Assembly: GCA_014379625.1 (NCBI GenBank)
Contig: JACMLJ010000051.1
Location: 62,001-126,000 of the forward strand
Source of the DNA: Ferruginibacter sp.
Lineage (GTDB): Bacteria; Bacteroidota; Bacteroidia; Chitinophagales; Chitinophagaceae
Reading direction: 5' to 3'
DNA: 64,000 bases
Part shown: piece by piece, positions 1 to 8,077 of the stretch
How the letters are laid out: every line of letters begins with the position of its first letter
Numbering within the stretch: the stretch's first letter is position 1
Position numbers and translations under genes: made by a program
Notes under the pieces: generated by a model
Told to the model about the DNA's origin: nothing
Databases searched by the model: none
Seen by the model: the letters and a program-made list of their open reading frames with translations, nothing else

Positions 1-31
1 CTTTTCCGGGGGATTTTTTCTCTTTTACCAT
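1..31 (-). CDS. possible 5' end of a truncated gene
   Basis: An ATG on the minus strand at 31-29 opens a frame that runs off the left edge, reading MVKEKKSPGK. A lysine-rich start is plausible for a Bacteroidota gene and the neighbour at 129 is divergent, so the 97 bases between would hold both promoters. Ten codons are too few to prove coding or name a product. Confidence 0.3.
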   Translation of the reverse strand, partial: MVKEKKSPGK

Positions 32-78
32 GTATACTTACTTGCTTAGGGTAAAGGTACAAAACAAAATGTGTGGTA

Positions 79-110
79 TTTGGTTGGTGATCCCTTTGTT
101 TATTAATTTG
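79..110 (+). promoter_or_regulatory. candidate Bacteroidota promoter for the gene at 129
   Basis: TTTG at 79-82 and TTAATTTG at 103-110 are separated by 20 bases, close to the phylum's TTTG/TAnnTTTG pattern; the first base pair of the -7 box is TT, not TA. It would start transcription about ten bases upstream of the ATG at 129, giving a very short leader. Confidence 0.3.
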
Positions 111-128
111 CACACTTAATGCAACCAC

Positions 129-680
129 ATGTTATTTAATTTATTTGGCAAAAAGGAGGAAGAACCGGGGGATCGTATTTTTGCCGACAAGGTATATATT
201 AGCTCCGAAGCCAAAATGAATGCCTGTTTGCAGCTGTCAAAAGATCAACCGGAAACGTTATTTATTGCCTGGTTTACAGATACTGCCCGCAAATACAAGG
301 ATTTTTTTATACAAAATGGGTTGGGTGAATCCAGTATAACCGAAGCCCGTTTGATCCATACCGCGCTGCTTCAAAACCATATACCGGTCTTTTTAGAACA
401 TTACCCGCTGCATTCCAAAGAAATAGCGTTAGTAGAAAACTGGCCGCAAAAAAAAATGCTTGTATACAGTGCGATGGACGACCCACTTTTCAAACATTTT
501 GGGAGCGATAAAATGATCCCGTTCATTCAACTGCTCGGGATAAAAAAAAGTGAAGCGATCGAACATGCTTATGTAACACAATCCATCATTAAAGGACAAC
601 AAAAAATTGCCGACAGGGTAAGCATAGAACAGTCGGCCAACTCACAGGCAGAGTGGATGGAAAGAAATTTAGGCATGTAG
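129..680 (+). CDS. conserved hypothetical protein, 183 aa
   Basis: Function not recognised. The product is soluble, with no signal peptide or membrane segment. It starts MLFNLFGKKEEE and has a pattern of alternating hydrophobic strands and helices (TLFIAWF near residue 43, KKMLVYSAMD near 113) suggestive of a Rossmann-like alpha/beta fold. No catalytic motif is evident. It ends 76 bases before the convergent recQ gene and appears to be a single-gene unit. The ATG at 129 is the only sensible start and has a candidate promoter close upstream. The coding call is firm from uninterrupted frame and normal composition; the fold is inference only. Confidence 0.75.
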   Translation: MLFNLFGKKEEEPGDRIFADKVYISSEAKMNACLQLSKDQPETLFIAWFTDTARKYKDFFIQNGLGESSITEARLIHTALLQNHIPVFLEHYPLHSKEIALVENWPQKKMLVYSAMDDPLFKHFGSDKMIPFIQLLGIKKSEAIEHAYVTQSIIKGQQKIADRVSIEQSANSQAEWMERNLGM

Positions 681-756
681 TTTCACGTAGCGCGTGATGC
701 ATAATCGACCTCGGCGGTTTAATACATTTCACCTTCTTTTTAGGCTCCCGGATTGG

Positions 757-2907
757 CTATCCTTCTCCCATCCTTCTCAAATAATTCATCACCGCCGTAA
801 TTTCCCCATAAGAATAATCATCCCCCAATTTTTGTTTAACCGGTGAAATGGCCAGGCTGTTTTTATTCTCTTCGATAGCTTTTGTGATCGCCGCCAGTTT
901 ATCTTTGCCCATTATTTCATCAATGCCTATTTCGCCGGAAAAAACAAAATGGCCCAGATGCTCTTCTATCGTACCACGCTTAAGTCCGCGCCGGGCCGCT
1001 ATTTCGTTGATATCCTTTCCATCCCGGAATAATTGCAGGCTCAGCAGTTTTGTATCAGTAGATTTACTGCCAACACTCACCATACGCTGGCGTTTGGGTG
1101 CTTTGGAATCCATCATGGTAACAAGCTGGTTAGCCCTGCAATAATCAATAATCGGATCTAAAAATAAAGACCCGTATTTAACCAGCTTCAAATTACCAAA
1201 CCCCGAAATATTCGCAAGATCAGTGGTAGTGAGCGGCAAATAGGTTGCCATTTCAACCAGGGTAGCATCCGAAAAAACCTGGAAGGCGGCAACGTTTTCG
1301 GATTTCGCCAGGTCGTAGCGGATGGCTTTTAACACATTAAACAAATCTGCATTAACCCTGTTGGTGACCTGTGTATTCAATGGCGATTCCTTACGCACCG
1401 TTACTGATTTTACCAGCCTGACCGTTAATTCGCCCTTTAAAATCTGCAGGCTCGTGTCATTCAATTGCAGCACCGGGTATTCGCCCTCCGTTTGCTGCAA
1501 ATATTGCAATCGCAAAAGTTCGCGGGTATATTGCTTCCATTGATCCCTAGTAATATCTTTGCCGATACCAAATGTTTTTAGTGATTGGTGTTCAGTTCTT
1601 GTTGTGCTGCTTCCCCTTAAAAAATCAACTACGTAGTTGATACCAAATCTTCCATCCAGGCGACTTACAGCGCTTAACAGTTTCTGTGCTTCAATGGTTG
1701 CATCGGCTTTTTCTTCATCGCTTAAACAAACATCACAACTACCACAAAAAGGAGGGGCGGCTTCATCAAAATAATTTAATAAATATTGCCGCCTGCACTG
1801 TCTTGTTGAACAAAGTGCCGCCATCTGGTCCAATTTTTTAAGCATGATTTTAGACTGGGCCGCATTGCCTTCAATGGTAGCAAAATTCTTTAACTTGAAT
1901 ACATCCGCAGCACTGTAAAATAATACCGCTTCGCTGGGTAATCCATCCCGACCGGCACGACCTGTTTCCTGGTAATACCCTTCGATATTTTTGGGCAGAT
2001 CAACATGTACCACAAAGCGTACATTACTTTTATTGATGCCCATTCCAAAAGCAATGGTGGCCACGATGATCTTTATTTCATCCCTTAAAAATTTCTCCTG
2101 GTTGTTTTCTTTAATATTTTTATCAAGCCCCGCATGATAGGCTGCTGCAGCATATCCATTATCCCTTAAATCCTCCGCAAGGCTTTCGGTAGAATTCCTG
2201 CTAAGGCAATAAATAATACCGCAATCATCTTTATGTTCCTGTAAATAATCCAGCAGTTGTTGTAAATAATTTTTCTTCTGCTTTATAAAATAACTGATGT
2301 TGGGCCGGTTAAATGAATTTTCAAAAACAGTATAATTGGTGATGGCTAATTTTTGTATGATATCCTGTTTGGTGAGTTTATCCGCAGTAGCCGTTAACGC
2401 AATTACCGGCACGCCCGGGAATTGCTGTTTCAACTGTCCCAGTACGAGGTACTCCGGGCGAAAATCATGTCCCCAGTGACTAATACAATGCGCCTCATCA
2501 ATCGCAAACAAGGATACATTGATATCCTTCAGGTAATTCAATAAACTGTTTTGTCCCAATAATCTTTCCGGTGCAACATATAATAATTTTAGCTGGTTAT
2601 TTTTCAGTCGCTGGATGATCGCTGCCTGTTCAAATGTGGATTGGGAAGAATTTAAAAAGGCCGCGGCAATCCCATTTAATTTGAGTGCATCAACCTGGTC
2701 TTTCATTAAAGCGATCAGTGGTGAAACCACAATGGTAACCCCCTCAAAAACCAGGGCAGGTATTTGATAACACAGGGATTTCCCCCCGCCGGTGGGCATT
2801 AAAACAATGCTGTCATTTTTTGCTAAAACGTTCTCAATAATTTCCTGCTGGTTGTGCCGGAATTCGTTGTAGCCAAAATACTGTTGCAGGGTTTGCCGGA
2901 TATCCAT
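757..2907 (-). CDS. recQ: ATP-dependent DNA helicase RecQ
   Basis: A 3'-5' superfamily 2 DNA helicase of recombination and replication-fork repair. Visible motifs: Walker A TGGGKS (residues 39-44), DEAH (137-140) followed by CISHWGHDFRPEY, which is diagnostic for RecQ, and motif VI QETGRAGRDG (about 315-324). A zinc-binding region with CRRQYLLNYF and CGSCDVC follows, then a winged-helix RQC region and an HRDC-like segment around 520-600. The last ~100 residues contain a second helix-turn-helix-like part (GLKRGTIEEHL), as in Bacteroidota RecQ. At 716 aa it is full length. It diverges from the SAM-regulated operon across about 540 bases of repeat-rich DNA. Confidence 0.95.
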   Translation of the reverse strand: MDIRQTLQQYFGYNEFRHNQQEIIENVLAKNDSIVLMPTGGGKSLCYQIPALVFEGVTIVVSPLIALMKDQVDALKLNGIAAAFLNSSQSTFEQAAIIQRLKNNQLKLLYVAPERLLGQNSLLNYLKDINVSLFAIDEAHCISHWGHDFRPEYLVLGQLKQQFPGVPVIALTATADKLTKQDIIQKLAITNYTVFENSFNRPNISYFIKQKKNYLQQLLDYLQEHKDDCGIIYCLSRNSTESLAEDLRDNGYAAAAYHAGLDKNIKENNQEKFLRDEIKIIVATIAFGMGINKSNVRFVVHVDLPKNIEGYYQETGRAGRDGLPSEAVLFYSAADVFKLKNFATIEGNAAQSKIMLKKLDQMAALCSTRQCRRQYLLNYFDEAAPPFCGSCDVCLSDEEKADATIEAQKLLSAVSRLDGRFGINYVVDFLRGSSTTRTEHQSLKTFGIGKDITRDQWKQYTRELLRLQYLQQTEGEYPVLQLNDTSLQILKGELTVRLVKSVTVRKESPLNTQVTNRVNADLFNVLKAIRYDLAKSENVAAFQVFSDATLVEMATYLPLTTTDLANISGFGNLKLVKYGSLFLDPIIDYCRANQLVTMMDSKAPKRQRMVSVGSKSTDTKLLSLQLFRDGKDINEIAARRGLKRGTIEEHLGHFVFSGEIGIDEIMGKDKLAAITKAIEENKNSLAISPVKQKLGDDYSYGEITAVMNYLRRMGEG

Positions 2908-3134
2908 CTTAAATTATCATTTTTATATATTTGGGCGCTGCTAAGGTAAAACAAGAAACTCAGGTTCATATGTAAAGATGTGTCTTAAAGTAAATACACT
3001 AGATCTTTCAGTCTCCTGCTTCAATAAATGCTGTTGAGAAAGCCTTCCTTGTGAATACGCCTGGTCTGCCGTAATAGGAGCAGCGACCGGAGCTGGCAAC
3101 TACCTACTATCATTTAAGGTAAGGACTTTAATTG

Positions 3135-3258
3135 CCCCACCCTTTAGGGCGGGGATAAAAATTGATTATAAAAAATACGGCTTTAGCCAAAATAAAATTG
3201 TTAGGCTAAAGGCAAAATGCACAATAATAATGCTCTGTCACCGCTCTCAAAGGCGGTG
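3135..3258. repeat. cluster of three intergenic hairpins
   Basis: Three inverted repeats lie in a row between the divergent recQ and metB-like genes: CCCC-A-CCC/GGG-C-GGGG with a TTTA loop (3135-3154), GCTTTAGCC (3180-3188) facing GGCTAAAGG (3204-3212), and CACCGC/GCGGTG around TCTCAAAG (3239-3258). None has a strong following T-run and no gene ends here, so terminator use is unlikely. The mix resembles a short dispersed palindromic element. The rest of 2908-3336 shows no coding potential. Confidence 0.55.
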
Positions 3259-3336
3259 CATTTGAATTGTTAGTCTTAAATTAAATGAACCGATTGCCGG
3301 CTGTACCCTCAAAAATACCTTCAAAATACAATCCCC

Positions 3337-3363
3337 TGTAATGCAGTACCATGCTACATTACA
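3337..3363. promoter_or_regulatory. inverted repeat upstream of the met promoter, possible operator
   Basis: TGTAATG (3337-3343) and CATTACA (3357-3363) are perfect inverted arms; the interior also pairs partly (A-T, G-C, T-G, A-T), leaving a three-base centre. The element ends 30 bases before the -33 box of the promoter that drives the riboswitch leader. The position suits an activator or repressor site, but no binding protein can be named from the sequence. Confidence 0.4.
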
Positions 3364-3393
3364 CCCTGTTAAACGAAAATTATTTAAAATTTA

Positions 3394-3426
3394 TTTGGAA
3401 TTAATGCAATCACCGCTATACCTTTG
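3394..3426 (+). promoter_or_regulatory. Bacteroidota-type promoter of the SAM-riboswitch operon
   Basis: The -33 element TTTG (3394-3397) and a perfect -7 element TATACCTTTG with TA-CC-TTTG at 3419-3426 are 21 bases apart, matching the known Bacteroidota sigma consensus. Transcription would start near 3433, about 14 bases before the riboswitch P1 stem, so the aptamer is at the very start of the transcript. Confidence 0.75.
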
Positions 3427-3446
3427 CGCCAGTTCTTTAGTTATCA

Positions 3447-3560
3447 CTTATCAAGAAAGGCAGAGGGTTATGGCCCGTTGAAGCCTTGGCAACCTATCCG
3501 GTTATTATTGGGATAAGGTGCCAATTCCATCCCGTCAATGGCGGGAGAGATAAGTCAGAT
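3447..3560 (+). promoter_or_regulatory. SAM-I (S-box) riboswitch aptamer
   Basis: The leader carries the S-box core: CTTATCAAGA at the 5' side, GGCAGAGGG, GGCCC, GAAGCC then GGCAACC, GGTGCCAATTCC, and closing GATAAG. P1 pairs CTTATC (3447-3452) with GATAAG (3549-3554). The P1 3' strand extended to GATAAGTCAGAT (3549-3560) can instead pair with ATCTGATTTATC (3599-3610), twelve pairs with one G-U: a clear antiterminator. By analogy with known S-boxes, SAM binding stabilises P1, releases the terminator and turns the downstream methionine-branch genes off. The consensus and the alternative pairings are seen directly; the ligand is inferred from the family and the metB-like gene. Confidence 0.95.
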
Positions 3561-3590
3561 CCACAGCTCCAAATATCTATACAAAATATT

Positions 3591-3625
3591 AAAAGCTCAT
3601 CTGATTTATCGGGTGAGCTTTTTTG
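3591..3625 (+). terminator. intrinsic terminator of the SAM riboswitch
   Basis: AAAAGCTCATCTGA (3591-3604) pairs with TCGGGTGAGCTTTT (3609-3622): fourteen pairs, two of them G-T, with loop TTTA, followed by further Ts. Its 5' arm and loop overlap the antiterminator strand 3599-3610, so the two structures exclude each other. Confidence 0.9.
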
Positions 3626-3751
3626 TTATACCTCATCCCGTAATGGGGTATGCTATCAGCTCAGCCGGTAATAATTTCTTTTCGAATTCTTGATGATGAT
3701 TGCCGTAATCCATTTCAGTCACCTTCAATCTTTTCCTTCGGGAACTACAAC

Positions 3752-4948
3752 ATGAGCAACGCAACACAACTATTACACAGCATCCCCGTTGATCCCTTGA
3801 CCGGTGCCATCAGCGTACCCATTTATCAAACCAGTACCTTCATCCAGGATGCGCCCGGGGTTAATAAAGGGTACGACTATGCGAGAAGCAATAATCCAAC
3901 CAGGGCAACCGTTGAAATGATTATTGCCCAATTGGAAAAGGGCAGTACCGGTATAGCTTTCGGCAGCGGGTTAGCCGCTATTGATGCGGTTATCAAGCTT
4001 TTAAAAACAGGGGATGAAATAGTAGCGGTAGACGATATCTACGGGGGGGCTTTCAGGCTCTTTGCACAGGTGTATGAAAAATTTGGGATCACCGTAAAAT
4101 ATGTGGATACCACCAACAGTGAAAATGTTTTCAACGCGGTCAGTCCCAAAACAAAACTGATCTGGCTGGAAACACCGACCAACCCTACCCTGAAAATTTC
4201 AGATATAGCAGCCATCGCAAAAATCGCGAAAGCCAATAACTGTTTACTCTGTGTAGATAATACTTTTGCCTCGCCTGCATTGCAACTCCCGCTCACATTG
4301 GGCGCCGACCTGGTAGTTCACTCCGCCACCAAATACCTGGGCGGGCATAGCGACCTGATCGCCGGCATCGTAGTTACCAAAGAAGCCGCCCTGGGCGCAA
4401 AAATAAAATTTTTACAAAATGCCTGCGGCGCTATTTTATCTCCCTTTGATAGCTGGCTGCTGATACGGGGTATTGAAACATTGCACCTCCGCATAAAACA
4501 ACATTGCATCAATGCACAGGTAGTGGCGGAATACCTTGAAACCCATCCGTTGGTGGATAAGGTTTATTACCCCGGCCTTCCCTCGCACCCCAATCATGCC
4601 ATTGCCAAAAAGCAAAGCAGGGGATTTGGGGGCATCGTTTCTTTTTCGTTAAAGGAAGATACTGAAGCGGCTGCGGTAGCATTTGTTACGGGTACAAAAT
4701 ATTTTTTACTGGCCGAAAGTTTAGGCGGCATCAAGAGCCTGGTAAGTCACCCCGCCAACATGACTCACAAAAGCATACCCGCGCATATCCGCAGAAGCAA
4801 TGGTGTAACGGACAGCCTTATACGCTTAAGTGTAGGGCTTGAAGAAGTAGAAGACCTGGTGGAAGACCTGGAGCATGCTTTTGAAAAATTATCCCAAACT
4901 ACTGGCGGCACTAAAAAGCAACATTTACCTGCCGCTTTATTGCAATAA
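3752..4948 (+). CDS. metB: cystathionine gamma-synthase-like trans-sulfuration PLP enzyme
   Basis: A pyridoxal-phosphate enzyme of the Cys/Met metabolism family, expected to join an activated homoserine to cysteine (or sulfide) on the way to methionine. Seen: the N-terminal SVPIYQTSTF, tetramer motif YDYARSNNPTR, FGSGLAAIDAV, DNTFASPALQ and the PLP lysine in HSATKYLGGHSD; the C-terminal PAxMTHKSIP and LIRLSVGLE. I choose ATG 3752 (MSNATQLLHS, 398 aa); an upstream in-frame start at 3650 would add residues encoded just after the terminator that match nothing. The SAM riboswitch supports a biosynthetic enzyme over methionine gamma-lyase, but OAH sulfhydrylase or cystathionine gamma-lyase activity cannot be excluded from sequence. 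Confidence 0.9.
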   Translation: MSNATQLLHSIPVDPLTGAISVPIYQTSTFIQDAPGVNKGYDYARSNNPTRATVEMIIAQLEKGSTGIAFGSGLAAIDAVIKLLKTGDEIVAVDDIYGGAFRLFAQVYEKFGITVKYVDTTNSENVFNAVSPKTKLIWLETPTNPTLKISDIAAIAKIAKANNCLLCVDNTFASPALQLPLTLGADLVVHSATKYLGGHSDLIAGIVVTKEAALGAKIKFLQNACGAILSPFDSWLLIRGIETLHLRIKQHCINAQVVAEYLETHPLVDKVYYPGLPSHPNHAIAKKQSRGFGGIVSFSLKEDTEAAAVAFVTGTKYFLLAESLGGIKSLVSHPANMTHKSIPAHIRRSNGVTDSLIRLSVGLEEVEDLVEDLEHAFEKLSQTTGGTKKQHLPAALLQ

Positions 4949-5019
4949 AAATATCACTGGTATTATTTACCAACGATACAATTGAATATACTGTCAAACA
5001 AATAAACTATAGCAAAATA

Positions 5020-6276
5020 ATGGAACCTGGTAAACAATTGACCATCGGCCTTTTTGGCTTTGGTGTGGTAGGCAAAGGACTGTATGACGTGCTTCACAAT
5101 ACAGCTACGCTTCAATCCACCATCAAAAAGATCTGCATAAAAAATGCGGATAAGAAAAGAAGTATCGGAGCAGAAAACTTTACCACCGATGCGGCGGTAT
5201 TATTGAACGACGACAGCATCAATGTAATTGTGGAGCTGATAGATGACGCGGATGCTGCGTTCGTGATTGTAAAAACCGCCCTCCAAACAGGAAAAGCAGT
5301 GGTAAGCGCCAACAAGAAAATGATCGCTGAACATTTTGAGGAATTGCTTGCATTGCAAAAACAATATCAAACACCCTTTTTGTATGAAGCCTCCTGTTGC
5401 GCCAGCATGCCGCTGATACGTAATCTCGAAGAATATTATGACAACGACCTGTTACAATCTTTCAGGGGTATCATCAACGGATCAACGAACTTTATTTTAA
5501 CTAAAATTTTCCAGGAGCATTTAGAATTTAATAAAGCCCTGCTGATGGCCCAGCAATCAGGCTTTGCAGAAAGCAATCCCAAATTAGATATCGGTGGATT
5601 TGACGCGGCTAATAAGCTCAGCATTTTACTGGCACATTCCTTTGGGGTAATTGCTGCTACCAACCGGTTCATTTTTAATGGGATAGAAAATATTTCTTTG
5701 CCAGATGCAGGGGTGGCCAATGAAAAAAAGTTTAGCATCAAATTAGTCGCCAATGCGCAAAAGTTAAAAAATGGTAAGCTGGCGGCCTTTGTGTTGCCCC
5801 AGTTTGTAACTGAAAGCGACGACCTGTACCATGTACAAAATGAATTCAACGGGGTAACTACGGAAAGCACTTTCGCCGACAAACATTTTTTTAAAGGGAG
5901 GGGAGCAGGGGCTTTCCCTACAGCTTCGGCTGTGTTGAGCGATATTTCTGCGCTGCGTTACAATTATAAATACGAGTATAAAAAAATATATCATCAAACC
6001 GATACTGAACTAACCAATAATTTTTATTTAAAAGTATTTATCAGCGTAGATGATATTGGGAAAATAAATAAGGATGATTTTGAGTGGATAGAAGAATGGC
6101 ATAATGGCCTTCGGTATAGCTGGCTGGTTGCAATCATTCACGCGGAAAAATTATTGTTAAGCGATTGGTGGCGGGCCGATGGTGTGTCGCTGATCGCTTA
6201 CCCTGACGCTATACAGGAAAATATCGATTACAAAAATATCAGTAAGCTGAGCCTGCAACTGGCGGGGGTGGTGTGA
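5020..6276 (+). CDS. hom: homoserine dehydrogenase
   Basis: NAD(P)-dependent reduction of aspartate semialdehyde to homoserine, the precursor of threonine and methionine. Visible: Rossmann start GLFGFGVVGKGLYDVL, SANKKM, the family signature GIINGSTNFILTKI, FAESNPKLDIGGFDAANKL carrying the catalytic Glu/Asp/Lys positions, and GRGAGAFPTASAVLSDI. At 418 aa it is the monofunctional form without an aspartokinase domain. The last ~85 residues (NFYLKVFISVDD onward) lie where an ACT domain is normal but match it only weakly. It follows metB by 71 bases on the same strand and is probably under the same SAM switch, which joins homoserine supply to its use. Confidence 0.93.
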   Translation: MEPGKQLTIGLFGFGVVGKGLYDVLHNTATLQSTIKKICIKNADKKRSIGAENFTTDAAVLLNDDSINVIVELIDDADAAFVIVKTALQTGKAVVSANKKMIAEHFEELLALQKQYQTPFLYEASCCASMPLIRNLEEYYDNDLLQSFRGIINGSTNFILTKIFQEHLEFNKALLMAQQSGFAESNPKLDIGGFDAANKLSILLAHSFGVIAATNRFIFNGIENISLPDAGVANEKKFSIKLVANAQKLKNGKLAAFVLPQFVTESDDLYHVQNEFNGVTTESTFADKHFFKGRGAGAFPTASAVLSDISALRYNYKYEYKKIYHQTDTELTNNFYLKVFISVDDIGKINKDDFEWIEEWHNGLRYSWLVAIIHAEKLLLSDWWRADGVSLIAYPDAIQENIDYKNISKLSLQLAGVV

Positions 6277-6291
6277 GGAGGGGCAAAGGTA

Positions 6292-6331
6292 AATGGTGAA
6301 TGGGCAAAGTGCAAATTCACTTTTCACCATT
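6292..6331. repeat. inverted repeat between convergent genes, shared repeat family
   Basis: AATGGTGAA (6292-6300) and TTCACCATT (6323-6331) form a perfect 9-bp stem between the ends of hom and the CBS gene, so it may end transcription from both sides. The GGTGAATGGGCAAAG and CACCATTCACTATT units recur at 29690-29812, which marks it as one copy of a dispersed repeat. Confidence 0.6.
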
Positions 6332-6343
6332 CACTATTTCATC

Positions 6344-6769
6344 TTATTGCGAGATATAATCGTGTAATAGCGAGATCGTTTCTTTTTGCGAGGCAATAAT
6401 TGCGGTCACAACATCTGTAATGGAGATGATCCCCGTTACTTTCTCCTCTTTAACAACCGGTAAATGACGTATATGTTTTTCACTCATCAATTCCATACAC
6501 TTTTCAATATTATCATCCGGACTCACCGATATCACTTTTTCCGTCATAATTTCTTTTACTAAGGTATCGTGAGAGGTTTTGCCTTTTAATATAATCTTTC
6601 GGGCATAATCCCTTTCAGAAAATATCCCCAGCAATTTTTCATCTTCAATTACCAGCAAGGCGCCAATATTTTTTTCTCCCATAATTTTTAATGCGTCATA
6701 TACCGTTAGTGCACTTGTAATAGAATATACATTACTTCCCTTGGCTTGCAAAATGTCAGAAACTTTCAT
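6344..6769 (-). CDS. tandem CBS-domain protein
   Basis: A 141-aa protein made of two CBS domains: residues about 8-60 (VYDALKIMGEKNIGALLVIE, FSERDYARKI) and about 75-130 (CMELMSEKHIRHLPVVKE, GIISITDVVTAI). Such stand-alone CBS pairs bind adenosine nucleotides and sense energy state; here the partner is unknown. I use the ATG at 6769 (MKVSDILQAKG), since the possible upstream start adds 21 residues with no family match. It is convergent with hom, separated by the repeat at 6292-6331. Confidence 0.88.
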   Translation of the reverse strand: MKVSDILQAKGSNVYSITSALTVYDALKIMGEKNIGALLVIEDEKLLGIFSERDYARKIILKGKTSHDTLVKEIMTEKVISVSPDDNIEKCMELMSEKHIRHLPVVKEEKVTGIISITDVVTAIIASQKETISLLHDYISQ

Positions 6770-7046
6770 AATCAATTGTTTTTTAATCGTTAACCAAACT
6801 ACTTGTTTACCAATTATATGAGATGGCAGCAAATTGTTTGAACATGAAGGTACTAAAGTGGTTTTATAAATTAAAAATGAATTTTAAGCATGCCCCACAC
6901 ACCCTTCAGGCAGCGTAATTTTATAAGCAGATTTTTTTCCCCAACTGTATATCAATATCCACAGTTTACCAATCCATCCCTAATTTTTTACGTGCAATTT
7001 CAGTGGCATAATTTTAGGTTTCCTTCCTTCATAAAAACAAATTATT

Positions 7047-7517
7047 ATGACAACAAATGAAAATTTAATTGAGGTTTTAAACGACCTGATAGAAATTAAC
7101 AATGACCGGGTAACCGGTTATGAAAAAGCTGCTGACGATACAAAGGACCTGGATGTAGATCTGCAGGCCATTTTTCACAGCATGGCAAACGATAGCAGGA
7201 AATATGCCGCTGAATTAACGGAGGAAGTAACCAAATTAGGCGGTGAGCCGGCAACGGGTAGCACAAACAAAGGAAAAATTTACCGGGTTTGGATGGATGT
7301 AAAAGCTACTTTTTCCGGTCACGACCGCCAATCTGTTTTGGAATCCTGCGAATTTGGTGAAGATGCCGCACAAAAAGCATATAAAGAAGCCCTTGCTTCC
7401 GATGCTGAAATAGATGCAGCTACCAGGCAGTTAATTACTGAGCAGCAATCCTCATTGAAAACAGCTCACGACCTGATAAAAAATTACCGGGATGCGCACC
7501 AGGCTGTAAACGCTTAA
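7047..7517 (+). CDS. PA2169-family four-helix-bundle protein (DUF2383)
   Basis: A 156-aa soluble protein with four long amphipathic helices, ferritin-like in organisation: ENLIEVLNDLIEINNDRVTGYEKAAD, LQAIFHSMANDSRKYAAELTEEV, VLESCEFGEDAAQKAYKEALA and SSLKTAHDLIKNYRDAHQA. This pattern and length match the PA2169/DUF2383 family. The function is not established; family members are often seen next to stress genes. It is a single-gene unit ended by the strong hairpin at 7551-7578. Confidence 0.88.
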   Translation: MTTNENLIEVLNDLIEINNDRVTGYEKAADDTKDLDVDLQAIFHSMANDSRKYAAELTEEVTKLGGEPATGSTNKGKIYRVWMDVKATFSGHDRQSVLESCEFGEDAAQKAYKEALASDAEIDAATRQLITEQQSSLKTAHDLIKNYRDAHQAVNA

Positions 7518-7550
7518 CATTTTTTTCTCGTCAACGGAATCAATAGAATA

Positions 7551-7580
7551 AAAAAGTCGGGCTCTTGCCTGGCTTTTTAT
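7551..7580. terminator. bidirectional intrinsic terminator
   Basis: AAAAAGTCGGGC (7551-7562) pairs with GCCTGGCTTTTT (7567-7578) across the loop TCTT, with two G-T pairs. A-run on one side and T-run on the other make it work for both the DUF2383 gene ending at 7517 and the minus-strand gene ending at 7582. Confidence 0.8.
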
Positions 7581-7581
7581 T

Positions 7582-7950
7582 TTAACAGGTTTTATTCGGA
7601 TTTTCGTAATGATCGCTTTGATCTTCGGTGGTAGCATCTATACACACAAAATCCTTTTCTAATAAAAGATGCAGGCTTCCGGCCCCGGTCAATGGCATCC
7701 TGTAATCAAAACCAACTGTGGCACTTACGGGCCAGTCTTTTATCAACGACTCCTGAACATACATGGTGATCTTACTACCGGTAAATTCGGCTGACAAATG
7801 CTCTTTGCCAGCCCGGACTTGCAAAGCATACACCAGTTCATTATTGCCAAAGGAAGTTTGTTCCTGCAGGTAACCCTCCAATGCTAATTTATCCACCTCC
7901 GATCTTGACAGCCTTATTCTTAACGAATTTCCTTTGATGCGTATTTTCAT
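7582..7950 (-). CDS. small conserved protein resembling DUF7009
   Basis: A 122-aa soluble protein opening MKIRIKGNSLRIRLSRSEVDKL, a start I associate with the DUF7009 family common in Bacteroidota. It has mostly beta-strand character (ELVYALQVRAG, LSAEFTGSKITMYV, FDYRMPLTG) and ends in a polar, acidic tail (DATTEDQSDHYENPNK). No catalytic residues are evident. The function is unknown. It is 127 bases upstream of the amidohydrolase stop and on the same strand, but no operon is proven. Confidence 0.75.
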   Translation of the reverse strand: MKIRIKGNSLRIRLSRSEVDKLALEGYLQEQTSFGNNELVYALQVRAGKEHLSAEFTGSKITMYVQESLIKDWPVSATVGFDYRMPLTGAGSLHLLLEKDFVCIDATTEDQSDHYENPNKTC

Positions 7951-8077
7951 AATGCCTGGGTTCTTGCGGCAAAGTTAGATCATTTGACTCCTGAATACTT
8001 ATTGTATCAAATAGAGAGACGGGCTTTACCCATCTCTTTGATATTTCGCCCTTTCAGGGCTTGTCGATAGCAACAAT

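Noticed and set aside
3650-3751. Upstream start for the metB-like gene
   Set aside because: The extra 34 residues match nothing in the family and lie directly behind the riboswitch terminator; ATG 3752 gives the normal N-terminus.
5436-5882. 148-codon minus-strand frame
   Set aside because: Shadow of homoserine dehydrogenase, whose catalytic motifs are on the plus strand.
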